A stretch of 64,000 bases of DNA. Source: Flagellimonas ochracea (GTDB taxonomy: Bacteria; Bacteroidota; Bacteroidia; Flavobacteriales; Flavobacteriaceae). The stretch lies in assembly GCF_009903685.1 (NCBI RefSeq), contig NZ_JAAABI010000002.1, positions 124,001-188,000 of the forward strand, in the 5' to 3' direction. A program made the translations under genes and the position numbers. Position 1 is the first letter of the stretch; each line of letters starts with the position of its first letter. This document shows, in pieces, positions 32,975 to 40,924 of the stretch. Below the pieces are notes generated by a model that was given only the letters and a program-made list of their open reading frames with translations, did not search any database and was not told the origin of the DNA.

Positions 32975-34966
32975 TTAGTTACAATCTACCTGATAACCCA
33001 AATTCCCAACAAACTCCCATCCATGATTGCTGAACAGATTGTTTGCGGCCAAAAGAGCATCATTGCCGCAATAGGTAAGGCCATCCACACCGAGGACAAT
33101 ATTCTGCGGACCATTGTTCTGTTCCACAAAATCGTTCCAGCCTATCAAGGTGCTGCTCAGGTTTTCTGGGGACATCCCAGAATCGTCTAGCATAAGTTGG
33201 GCTGCTGTTACGCTGGAAATATCCCAGGAACCAAGGTTCTGGTCAAAGACATCGGCAGCAGCGAACATAGAATTCATAAAGATCACATTGGAGGTGTCCC
33301 AATTCCCGATATCTTGGTTAAAGGACAAGGCTCCAGAAAACATAGCAACCATATTTGTCACATTGGAGGTGTCCCAACTCGATATGTCCTGGTTGAAAGA
33401 TTCGGCTAAATAGAACATTAAATTCATAGAAGTTACCTTGGAAGTGTCCCAATCCCCGATGTCTTGGTTGAAAGATTCGGCTAAATAGAACATACCGCTC
33501 ATGTGCTCAACACTTTCAGTATTCCATCCCCCGATATCTTGGTTAAAAGATGCTGCATATGAAAACATACTTGCCATATTAATGACATTTGAGGTGTCCC
33601 AATCCCCGATATCACCGTTAAAGAGGCCGCAATCTCCGAACATGCCTGCCATCGACTCCACATTGGAGAGATCGGGCGTATCTGTCGCGGTATATTCGGC
33701 AAGTTTTGTACATTCAAAAAAAGCGGATTTCATGGTCTGCCATTGGATGTCGCCCCACTGCTGTATGCCCACCAGTTTGTTGGCCGTGGCATTGCCGCTG
33801 CTCATTTGTATTGCGGGGAACTGCCCCTCTATGGCAATGGTATAGGTCCCTGGCTCCACATAGGCATGGAAGAACACTGACTCATTGGAGAAGGAAATGT
33901 TTTCCACCTTGCCATCGCCCCAGTTTATGGTAAAATCATATTCTGTATTTTCCTGAACGCCTATAATTATGGACTCAAAGGCCTGTTGGGTGGACCACGT
34001 GGTCACAAAGGTGGAGGGATCCTCGGCGGAGGTGACATTCTCTACGATCACGGTCACAAAAATCTCGAGCTTGTTGGCCCCGTCGCTGGCGATCACGGTG
34101 ATATTGTGGGCCGTGTTGGTCTCATAGTCGAGGTTCTTGCCCTCGGCCAGGCTGAGTTCCCCATTGTCGTTGATCTCGAAAAGGTCGTTGTCGTTGGGGT
34201 CTATGGTGAAAGTGATGGCCTGTCCCTCGGGGTCCTCGGCGGTGATCACGCCGATGGTCTCGGTATCGGCAATGGTCTCGGCCACCGTGAACTCGTATTC
34301 CACGTCCCCGGTGGGCGCAAGGTCCTCGGTGACGTTGATGGTGATCTCGGCGGTATCGGTGCCCCCGTTCCCATCGCCCACCTGCACGGTGATCATGTGC
34401 TGTGCCTGTTCTTCAAAGTCCAGGGTGGTGCCGGCCGTAAGGCTCAATACCCCTTCGGGGGTTATCTCAAAACGGTTGTTGTCGTTCACGGTGATGGAGA
34501 AGGACAGTGCGTCCTGGTCCTGGTCCGTGGCCGTTACGGTCCCAATAGCCTCGGTATCGGCGATGCTCTCGACCACCTCAAAGGCTTGGGCCGCGATTAC
34601 CGGGGCCACATTGTCGGGCTCGGGCTGTGTCACGGTAAAGTTGTCTGTGCTGGTGGCGGTCTTCCCGTCCACGGCGACGCTCACCTTACCGGATGCGGCG
34701 CCCTGGGGCACGGTTATGGTCAGTTTGGTGGCGGTGGCGGACCCGACCGTTGCTGTGGCGCTGCCGATCTTCACGGTGTTGGCGGAAGCGGTGGTACCGA
34801 AGTTGGTCCCAGTGATGGTGACAAGGGTGCCCACAGGGCCCGTTTTGGGGGTGAATCCGGTTATGGTCGGCGTCTGTGCCGTTGGCGTGCTGGGCCCGTC
34901 GTCCTTGGAACAGGAGCTGACCGCGATGGCCAAGAGGGCCACAAAAAATACGTTCTTCAGTTTCAT
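32975..34966 (-). CDS. surface lipoprotein: IPT/TIG, cadherin-like and BspA/DUF285 repeats
   Basis: A 663-residue modular surface protein. The lipobox ends at Cys19 (AVSSC). Domain order: IPT/TIG (about 33-113, [19 protein letters not shown]), two cadherin-like domains (about 120-215 and 217-315), a PKD-like part with INWGDGK, and five or six 25-residue DUF285/BspA-type repeats (about 430-610) with the pattern FNQDIGxWDTSxVTxM. The gene is GC-rich in its 5' half (34.0-34.96 kb) and AT-richer in the repeat half, hinting at domain shuffling. No T9SS sorting domain was seen. Adhesion is likely; the partner is unknown. Confidence 0.88.
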   Translation of the reverse strand: MKLKNVFFVALLAIAVSSCSKDDGPSTPTAQTPTITGFTPKTGPVGTLVTITGTNFGTTASANTVKIGSATATVGSATATKLTITVPQGAASGKVSVAVDGKTATSTDNFTVTQPEPDNVAPVIAAQAFEVVESIADTEAIGTVTATDQDQDALSFSITVNDNNRFEITPEGVLSLTAGTTLDFEEQAQHMITVQVGDGNGGTDTAEITINVTEDLAPTGDVEYEFTVAETIADTETIGVITAEDPEGQAITFTIDPNDNDLFEINDNGELSLAEGKNLDYETNTAHNITVIASDGANKLEIFVTVIVENVTSAEDPSTFVTTWSTQQAFESIIIGVQENTEYDFTINWGDGKVENISFSNESVFFHAYVEPGTYTIAIEGQFPAIQMSSGNATANKLVGIQQWGDIQWQTMKSAFFECTKLAEYTATDTPDLSNVESMAGMFGDCGLFNGDIGDWDTSNVINMASMFSYAASFNQDIGGWNTESVEHMSGMFYLAESFNQDIGDWDTSKVTSMNLMFYLAESFNQDISSWDTSNVTNMVAMFSGALSFNQDIGNWDTSNVIFMNSMFAAADVFDQNLGSWDISSVTAAQLMLDDSGMSPENLSSTLIGWNDFVEQNNGPQNIVLGVDGLTYCGNDALLAANNLFSNHGWEFVGNLGYQVDCN
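33205..33640 (-). repeat. 75-bp tandem repeats encoding DUF285 units
   Basis: GAGGTGTCCC or its variants recur at 33291, 33366, 33441 and 33591, that is every 75 bases (150 between the last two, where one unit has diverged). Each unit encodes 25 residues. High identity between units suggests recent expansion or recombination. Confidence 0.85.
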
Positions 34967-35108
34967 GATAATAATGATTAATAAGTTCTAAAACGGCAAG
35001 TTCCAATCTTTTGTGAACACTCTGGGGCATGGATTGACGGATGGGGGATATCGGTTGATGGATAAGGGGTAAGGGCGAAGGGTCAACGGTCAATGAACAA
35101 TTATCCAT

Positions 35109-35198
35109 GTCATTTCGAACCGAGCGGAGAGTGTATAGAAATCTATAACAGAAGAAGAGGTTTCTCAATCGTCACGTTGTTCCTCATGTCGAAATGAC
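35109..35198. repeat. palindromic REP-like element (GTCATTTCGA type)
   Basis: GTCATTTCGAA (35109-35119) is mirrored by GTCGAAATGAC (35188-35198). Inside, AGAAATCT (35148-35155) is mirrored by AGGTTTCT, so the whole 90 bases can fold as one hairpin. Elements with this core are common between genes in Flavobacteriaceae. Fragments occur at 30832, 31252 and 32725. Confidence 0.7.
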
Positions 35199-35223
35199 AG
35201 AAACTATGCAAAATGTAAAGAAA

Positions 35224-35249
35224 TGAAAAAGCCGGGCAGTGCCCGGCTT
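35224..35249 (-). terminator. intrinsic terminator after the collagen-like gene
   Basis: AAGCCGGGC (35229-35237) and GCCCGGCTT (35241-35249) form a 9-bp perfect GC-rich stem with a 3-base loop. On the minus strand it is followed by a T-run, 43 bases after the stop of the gene at 35292. Confidence 0.85.
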
Positions 35250-35291
35250 GTCTTACATAAATATTTGTTTAAACATTGGGAACAGGACTTA

Positions 35292-36020
35292 TTAATTTAA
35301 ACCAAAGTATGCTGCCACTTCATTGTAGTCTGAAGTGTCAACTCCAGCGGCCTTTAATTCTGTCATTATATTTTCACTACTCTTAGCCCCGTTTGAAAGT
35401 TCTATTGCAACTACAATAACTTGGGTATATTCACCACCTGGAATAACGGCATTCGAATCATCACTTACATTGTGAAATCGTATTGTAAGCTCTCCTATAC
35501 TTAAGTCGGTAAAGACTCTTGCATAAACAGCATTATTATTAAGATGACCTGGCATGGAATATCTAAGACCATTATTGTGATCTATATAAAATAAATAAGC
35601 ATAATTCTGAGGTTCATTTACGATGTTGTTCAAGTCAAGGGTAAGTAAGCTGTAATTAAAAAATACATCTAGGTTAAAAGCAAACTCTTGTACGTTGGCA
35701 TTGCCATCAACACCGTCTGTACCATTTGCACCATCAGCGCCATCAGCACCATCGGCACCATCCGCTCCCTGGCAATCTAGAGCGTCAAAATTGCCGTCAT
35801 CGTTCAAATCTTCTTCAGGATCTCCAATGCCATTACCGTTAAGATCCCAACAGGCCAAACCGTCGGCACCATCAGCACCATCAGCACCATCAGCGCCATC
35901 AGCACCGGCTACACCTGCAGGTCCTGTAGCACCATCTGCTCCGTCTTCTCCATCGGAACAGGAAACTAGGGTTATGGCCAAACACAACAAGGCCATATTA
36001 AATAACTTGATTGTTTTCAT
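35292..36020 (-). CDS. collagen-like repeat lipoprotein
   Basis: A 242-residue lipoprotein (lipobox ending at Cys21, TLVSC). Two Gly-X-Y runs rich in GAD triplets (about 25-54 and 84-109) flank a calcium-binding-like acidic loop, DLNGNGIGDPEEDLNDDGN (about 59-77). A C-terminal domain (about 112-242) with YLFYIDHNNGLRYSMPG has no family I recognise. The layout is typical of Bacteroidota surface proteins with triple-helical stalks. Its own promoter (36058) and terminator (35224) make it monocistronic. Confidence 0.85.
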   Translation of the reverse strand: MKTIKLFNMALLCLAITLVSCSDGEDGADGATGPAGVAGADGADGADGADGADGLACWDLNGNGIGDPEEDLNDDGNFDALDCQGADGADGADGADGANGTDGVDGNANVQEFAFNLDVFFNYSLLTLDLNNIVNEPQNYAYLFYIDHNNGLRYSMPGHLNNNAVYARVFTDLSIGELTIRFHNVSDDSNAVIPGGEYTQVIVVAIELSNGAKSSENIMTELKAAGVDTSDYNEVAAYFGLN

Positions 36021-36057
36021 AATTCTTTTGTTTTAAATTTTTAATAAGGTTATGGCC

Positions 36058-36065
36058 CAAAAGTA
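36058..36065 (-). promoter_or_regulatory. -7 promoter element for the collagen-like gene
   Basis: The minus strand reads TACTTTTG, a full TAnnTTTG match 38 bases before the start at 36020. A -33 match is not clear. Confidence 0.5.
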
Positions 36066-36352
36066 GGGGTGTTGGTTTGGTATTTTATGTTATAGTTGAT
36101 ACAGCCCAACTATGGATTGATGGATGGGGGTTTGTGATTGATGGACAAATTATCGAAGTAGGATTATTCCTATAGCAAACTGGAGGCTTGAAGATGCCAA
36201 CAAGAATTTTGGGCTGTTTAGAGGTCTATCGTGGGCGGCAAAACAAAAGTGAGGACATATTGAATCCGGAATTGTCAGGGACTACAAAAGATATTTGAAT
36301 CGAAAACTTTTCGAAACGTTTAATCTTTAGTTTTTAAATTAGCAAAGAGCAA
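36066..36352. other. non-coding stretch between two minus-strand genes
   Basis: No convincing gene. The left part has a GATTGATGGATGGGGG phrase resembling 35030-35060, on the other side of the collagen-like gene. On the plus strand 36272-36331 reads IVRDYKRYLNRKLFETFNL before a stop, with a stop shortly upstream; it could be the relic of a lost gene. Confidence 0.4.
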
Positions 36353-37909
36353 TCAATTGAAATTGACCTTGACCAACTGTTTTTTACCTCCGCGTTTTGC
36401 ATAGAAGAGCATGTTCTCGTCGGCATCGTTCTTTAGCGGTTTGGAAACCATAAGGGGAAGACGGGCCTCCTGGCTATCGATTATTTTTTCATAGTCCATT
36501 TTGCCTTGTTCGTCCAAAGAGATTAAAAAGACATTGCGATTTCGGCTCAAGCCTTGTTTGAAGATCAGGCGTTCATTGTTGATCAACTGTGGATTGTCCG
36601 CAGCTGTGCAGATGAAAAAATAGGTTTTACCATCTTTGGCATAGGAACTGTAGGAAGCGTAGGCTCCATCGCCTTGGGTGACCTCTGTTTTGTTGATGTT
36701 CCTTGCCCACTTCATTTCCCCGCTGGGGCTCAGTTTTACGCTAACAATGTCGTTATGGTGATAGCGTTCTATCCGCACGCGTTGTCCAGCCCCGGTAACC
36801 TCGAGTCCTGAGGTCACGAAATATTCTTCGGCATTGAAGAATATTTCATTGTTGGCCGTAACCTCAACGCCTTTAAACACCAGATTTTTGATGACCTTGT
36901 CTTCCTCTCTTCCGAATTTGTCCTCCATGAATTGCTCCGAAAATGGATTGTACATTCGTTTGTTGATCTCGAGGGAGTTGGGATTAACATCAAAAAAGGC
37001 AATTCCATTATAGCGATTGTCCTTTCTGTCCGCATAAAAACCTACACAGACCAGTCTGTTTTGTAGCCAGATGGGATACAGCGCTTCGGGGTACTTTCCA
37101 GAATCAACGAAAGACTGGGTATTACTGGACCCTTCTGTTATTTTAACCAATTCGTACTGGAACTTGCGCTCATCGACCCGAAATCGCTTTTTCTTGAAAT
37201 AGGCTTTTCCCACCACGTAGGCCGTTTGTAGGTCGGACGAAAAACTTACATTTTCAAAGGCGTAGTTCTTCTCTTCAATTTCATCGGAAAAATCGTGCTC
37301 AAATTTTTTGTTCAAGGCCGTGTCATAAACATGGATAAGATGCTTGTTTGTTTTGCCACGTTTGTGGTGCGTGCTTATGACAAATCCCGTTTTTTCATTG
37401 TTGAACAATACGGTTGTTGAAAATCCACGTGTGAAGTTTCGGTTGTAATAGTTTTTCCCTACAGGATTTTGGACCTGTTCGGATGCTATGGAAAGTAGTT
37501 TTTTGGACTTGAAGTTGAAAGCAATTATTGGACTACTGTGCACCCAATATTCATATTGGCCGCGATCATAGTTATAGTCTAAAAACAGAAGGTGCAGCTG
37601 TCCGTTTTTAAAGAACCCATCCACAAAATTGAGGCCTTTCAACTTATAATTGTATTCTTCAATAAGTTCCAACTTATTGTTGTACCGTTCTATCAAGTAT
37701 CCTTTGGGCTTTAAGATCAACCCTTGAAAATAGGCCCTGACCAAAATATACCCTCCTGCGCCATCATCTTCCATGGTAAGTAGATTGGAATATCGGTATC
37801 GGTCGCCATACTTTTCACCAAAATCGTAGGAAACTGGCGTTTTTTGGGCATCGACTGTAGCCCATAGCGCCATCAAAAAACACAAAAAGACAAGTGGTTT
37901 TTTCATCAT
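36353..37909 (-). CDS. exported protein of unknown function (518 aa)
   Basis: Signal peptide of about 21 residues (cleavage after WATVDAQ). The rest is rich in short beta-strands with recurring aromatic and hydrophobic patterns, such as GYILVRAYFQGLI and HLIHVYDTALNKKFEHDF, suggesting a beta-propeller. No enzyme motif, lipobox or sorting domain was recognised. It lies 27 bases after the enoyl-CoA hydratase gene on the same strand and may share its transcript. Confidence 0.7.
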   Translation of the reverse strand: MMKKPLVFLCFLMALWATVDAQKTPVSYDFGEKYGDRYRYSNLLTMEDDGAGGYILVRAYFQGLILKPKGYLIERYNNKLELIEEYNYKLKGLNFVDGFFKNGQLHLLFLDYNYDRGQYEYWVHSSPIIAFNFKSKKLLSIASEQVQNPVGKNYYNRNFTRGFSTTVLFNNEKTGFVISTHHKRGKTNKHLIHVYDTALNKKFEHDFSDEIEEKNYAFENVSFSSDLQTAYVVGKAYFKKKRFRVDERKFQYELVKITEGSSNTQSFVDSGKYPEALYPIWLQNRLVCVGFYADRKDNRYNGIAFFDVNPNSLEINKRMYNPFSEQFMEDKFGREEDKVIKNLVFKGVEVTANNEIFFNAEEYFVTSGLEVTGAGQRVRIERYHHNDIVSVKLSPSGEMKWARNINKTEVTQGDGAYASYSSYAKDGKTYFFICTAADNPQLINNERLIFKQGLSRNRNVFLISLDEQGKMDYEKIIDSQEARLPLMVSKPLKNDADENMLFYAKRGGKKQLVKVNFN

Positions 37910-37936
37910 AGCTTAGTTGGATTATTTAACCAACCA

Positions 37937-38719
37937 CTATGATCCGGGAAAGTCTGCTTTTCGTTTCTCCAAAAAGGCCGATGTTCCTTCTTTAAAGTCA
38001 TCCGTGCCAAAACAGGTGCCAAAAGCTTCAATCTCCGCGGCATAGCCGTCGGCATCATACATAAAACCAGCATTTACCGCTTTTATTGCATATTTTATCG
38101 CCACAACGGAATTATTCGATATCCTGCTGGCTATTTTAATGCATAGGGGAAGTAATTCCTCAGGAGACACCACATGGTTAACCAAACCATATTCCACTGC
38201 TTTTCCACCATCAATCATGCCTGCCGTCATAATTAATTCCATGGCACGACCTTTTCCTATGAGTTGCGGAAGTCTTTGTGTACCGCCATAGCCAGGAATT
38301 ACGCCCAAGGATACTTCGGGCAATCCCATTTTGGCATTGGTGCTGGCCACCCGAAAATGACATGCCATGGCCAATTCCAGTCCGCCACCCAAGGCAAATC
38401 CATTGACGGCCGCTATAACCGGGGTGGATAGGTTTTCCACCATGTTAAATAGTTTTTCTTGACCTTCGGCTGCCAATTTTTGTGCTTCCTTCACCGAAAA
38501 ATCGGCAAATTCAGAGATGTCTGCCCCAGCCACAAAAGCCTTCTCGCCGCTTCCTGTTAAAATGATCACCTTGATTTCTTTGTCATCTTCCAATTCCTTA
38601 AAGGCCACATGGAGTTCTTCAATGGTTCTTCTATTAAGCGCATTAAGTTTTTTGGGGCGATTAATGGTAATAATGCCTATTTGATCGTCTTCTTCAATGT
38701 AAATGTTTTCGTAGTTCAT
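37937..38719 (-). CDS. enoyl-CoA hydratase/isomerase family protein
   Basis: Crotonase-fold enzyme of 260 residues that probably hydrates trans-2-enoyl-CoA in fatty acid or amino acid breakdown. The oxyanion-hole motif is in AFVAGADISEF and AVNGFALGGGLELAMACHFRVAS; the catalytic-Glu regions are ALGGGLELA and GLPEVSLGVIPGYGGTQRLP, both with the conserved Glu. I start at MNYENIYIEED (38719); the ATG at 38728 adds three residues. Cytoplasmic. The upstream kinase gene is 33 bases away on the same strand. Confidence 0.92.
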   Translation of the reverse strand: MNYENIYIEEDDQIGIITINRPKKLNALNRRTIEELHVAFKELEDDKEIKVIILTGSGEKAFVAGADISEFADFSVKEAQKLAAEGQEKLFNMVENLSTPVIAAVNGFALGGGLELAMACHFRVASTNAKMGLPEVSLGVIPGYGGTQRLPQLIGKGRAMELIMTAGMIDGGKAVEYGLVNHVVSPEELLPLCIKIASRISNNSVVAIKYAIKAVNAGFMYDADGYAAEIEAFGTCFGTDDFKEGTSAFLEKRKADFPGS

Positions 38720-38752
38720 ATATGTCAAGTTTATGTGGGGCCGTTCCCCCTA

Positions 38753-40249
38753 TCACACATCTATATTACTTTTTTCTTTAGGAAATTTGATGGTAAACAC
38801 AGTTCCCTTTCCAATTTGGGAGGTAAAGCTAATAGTGCCATTATAGTTTTCCACAATATTTTTTACCATGCCAAGCCCAAGCCCCATTCCGCTGGATTTG
38901 GTGGTAAATTTTGGTTCGAAAACCTTATGCTTTAAGTCATCCGAGATGCCGATGCCATTGTCTGCCACCGATATTTTAACCGTATCTCCCTCGCTGGCCA
39001 CGGTAACCAGAATACGTGGTGATTCTACATCGGGCACAGCTTGTATGGCATTTTTTACAAGATTGGTAATGACCCTGATCAATTGGGTCCGGTCCAATTT
39101 AGCTATGATCTCTTCTTCATCAGAAATGAAATGAATGTAATCTTCATTGAATATTTCCAATGCCAATTTTACAATTTTCACCACGTTCAAGGTTTCATTT
39201 TGTTGCGCCGGCATTTTTGCAAAACTGGAAAATGCTCCTGCAATATTGCTCATGGTATCTATTTGCTGAATTAAGGTTTTGGAAAATTCCTTGATCTTGG
39301 TTTGGGCATTGGGGTCGGTGGGGTCGAACTTTCTTTCAAAACTCTGAACGGTCAATCTAAGCGGGGTCAATGGATTTTTAATCTCATGGGCCACTTGCCT
39401 TGCCATTTCCCGCCAAGCTTGTTCGCGCTCACTTCGAGCCAGTTTTACGGCACTTTCCTCAAGTTCATCTATCATTCGGTTATAGGAGTCCACCAGTTTT
39501 CCAATTTCCTCTCCAGGGCTTTCTATATAGATTTTTTCATTGCTTCCCGTAAAATTGGTATGCTGCATCTTATCAGAAATCGTCTGCAAGGAACGGGTAA
39601 TATATTTTGAAATGAAATAGGCCAAAATAATGGCAGAGAGCAACATCAACAAATACACCCCACCCAACCGGAACAAGAATTCCCGAAGCTCCATATTGTT
39701 GAAGGAATTGTCCTCAAAATAAGGAAGGTTCATAATGCCAATGGGCTTGAACTTGTTATCGTTTATATAGGTATATGATGATTTGTAATTATCCCCAGCT
39801 GCAGATTTTTCCTCAATAAATCGCTTATCCGGACTAGCCAAAAGGTTATTCAAGATTTCCGCATCGAGACAATTGGAAATGGAATCCGCCTCAAAACTTG
39901 GGCGCGAGCTTTTCACCAAGCCCCCTTCTAAATCGTAAATGTTGAAGTTCACATTTTGGACATCCGCGATCTTGTAAATCTCGTCCATGAAAATGTACTT
40001 CAAATTATCTTCGCTGATGGGGTAGGTGGTTTCCCTGAACACATAGGAAATGCTCTGCAAAATTTGCTCTTCTTTCCGTTCCAATCGGTTCTCGTGATAG
40101 TCTTGGCTCTGCTCCCTATATTGGTAAATAGTGACCCCGGCAATCAATACAGAGGCGATGACCACCAAAAGAATCATTGAGAAAAAGATGCGGGACCGTA
40201 ACGAAAGTTTCCTGAACAAGCTTTGCTGATTTGAAGTAAATTTAATCAA
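38753..40249 (-). CDS. membrane sensor histidine kinase (HAMP, NtrY-like), orphan
   Basis: A 498-residue inner-membrane kinase. Helices are at about 20-43 and 192-214, enclosing a periplasmic sensor of about 150 residues. HAMP follows (about 215-270). The HisKA motif is in AHEIKNPLTPLRLTVQSF, and the ATPase domain has NLVKNAIQAV (N box), DNGIGISDD (G1) and GMGLGLGMVKNIVE (G2). KNPLTPI-like motifs are typical of NtrY kinases. No response regulator is adjacent, so the partner is elsewhere. Confidence 0.92.
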   Translation of the reverse strand: MIKFTSNQQSLFRKLSLRSRIFFSMILLVVIASVLIAGVTIYQYREQSQDYHENRLERKEEQILQSISYVFRETTYPISEDNLKYIFMDEIYKIADVQNVNFNIYDLEGGLVKSSRPSFEADSISNCLDAEILNNLLASPDKRFIEEKSAAGDNYKSSYTYINDNKFKPIGIMNLPYFEDNSFNNMELREFLFRLGGVYLLMLLSAIILAYFISKYITRSLQTISDKMQHTNFTGSNEKIYIESPGEEIGKLVDSYNRMIDELEESAVKLARSEREQAWREMARQVAHEIKNPLTPLRLTVQSFERKFDPTDPNAQTKIKEFSKTLIQQIDTMSNIAGAFSSFAKMPAQQNETLNVVKIVKLALEIFNEDYIHFISDEEEIIAKLDRTQLIRVITNLVKNAIQAVPDVESPRILVTVASEGDTVKISVADNGIGISDDLKHKVFEPKFTTKSSGMGLGLGMVKNIVENYNGTISFTSQIGKGTVFTIKFPKEKSNIDV

Positions 40250-40289
40250 TTATTGAGCCAAACAAGACAAGTATAAGTGGGTGAGACTT

Positions 40290-40838
40290 CTAGGCATTAG
40301 GATTCTTGTCCCTAATTCGTTTGTACAGCCTTATCCCCAACATCAAAAGAATGGCCAGAACAAAAATTCCAACAACGCCATAAATCCAATTGAATGCATT
40401 TTTCAAAACCACCAAGAATATGACGGCAAAGAGCACCAGGGTTGCCACCTCGTTCCAAATGCGCATAAAATGGGAGGAGTATTTTACCTCATCCCGTTGT
40501 AATTGTTTGAACATTTGATGGCATTTGAAATGGTAGATAAACAGCAACACAATAAAAGCTAGTTTTACCTGCATCCAAGCTTGATAAAGCCAGGCAGGCA
40601 TTAATACCATCAGCCAAATTGCGAATAGGGTACATAGAATGGCCGAAGGCCACGTGATGATATACCACAACCTTTTGGTCATCAATTTTAATTGTGTTGT
40701 CAAAATCTCCTTGTCCGGGGATGGTTTTTGCCACGCTTCAATATGGTAAATGAACAATCTTGGGATGTAGAACAAACCTGCAAACCAAGTGACCACAAAA
40801 ATGAGGTGTAGGGATTTGATGTAGCCGTAGAGTTCCAT
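40290..40838 (-). CDS. hemJ: protoporphyrinogen IX oxidase HemJ family (CopD-like) protein
   Basis: A 182-residue inner-membrane protein with four or five helices. It fits the UPF0093/HemJ family: N-terminal YIKSLHLIFVVTWFAGLFYIPRLFIYH with the conserved His, TKRLWYIITWPSAI with conserved Lys, and the SHFMRIWNEVATLVLF segment. HemJ makes protoporphyrin IX, the substrate of ferrochelatase (hemH is at 58626). I start at MELYGYIKSL (40838). A TACCTTTG promoter box is 25 bases upstream. HemJ has been confused with copper-resistance CopD proteins, so the annotation is by similarity. Confidence 0.85.
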   Translation of the reverse strand: MELYGYIKSLHLIFVVTWFAGLFYIPRLFIYHIEAWQKPSPDKEILTTQLKLMTKRLWYIITWPSAILCTLFAIWLMVLMPAWLYQAWMQVKLAFIVLLFIYHFKCHQMFKQLQRDEVKYSSHFMRIWNEVATLVLFAVIFLVVLKNAFNWIYGVVGIFVLAILLMLGIRLYKRIRDKNPNA

Positions 40839-40862
40839 ATTGATGGGAGAATGTTCAAGGAT

Positions 40863-40870
40863 CAAAGGTA
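40863..40870 (-). promoter_or_regulatory. -7 promoter element for hemJ
   Basis: The minus strand reads TACCTTTG (TAnnTTTG), 25 bases before the start at 40838. No -33 box was clear. Confidence 0.5.
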
Positions 40871-40924
40871 AAAAGTAGATACGAAACCTAAGCCTTTCAC
40901 CCTTGAACTTTTACCCTTCTTGCT

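Noticed and set aside
33986..34981. Long plus-strand open frames (331 and 284 codons) opposite the surface lipoprotein gene
   Set aside because: They are shadows caused by GC-rich codons; the minus-strand gene has a lipobox and clear domains, while the plus-strand readings have no recognisable domain or signal.
36272..36331. Short plus-strand reading IVRDYKRYLNRKLFETFNL before a stop
   Set aside because: Too short (about 25 codons after a stop) and without a start; at most a relic of a lost gene.
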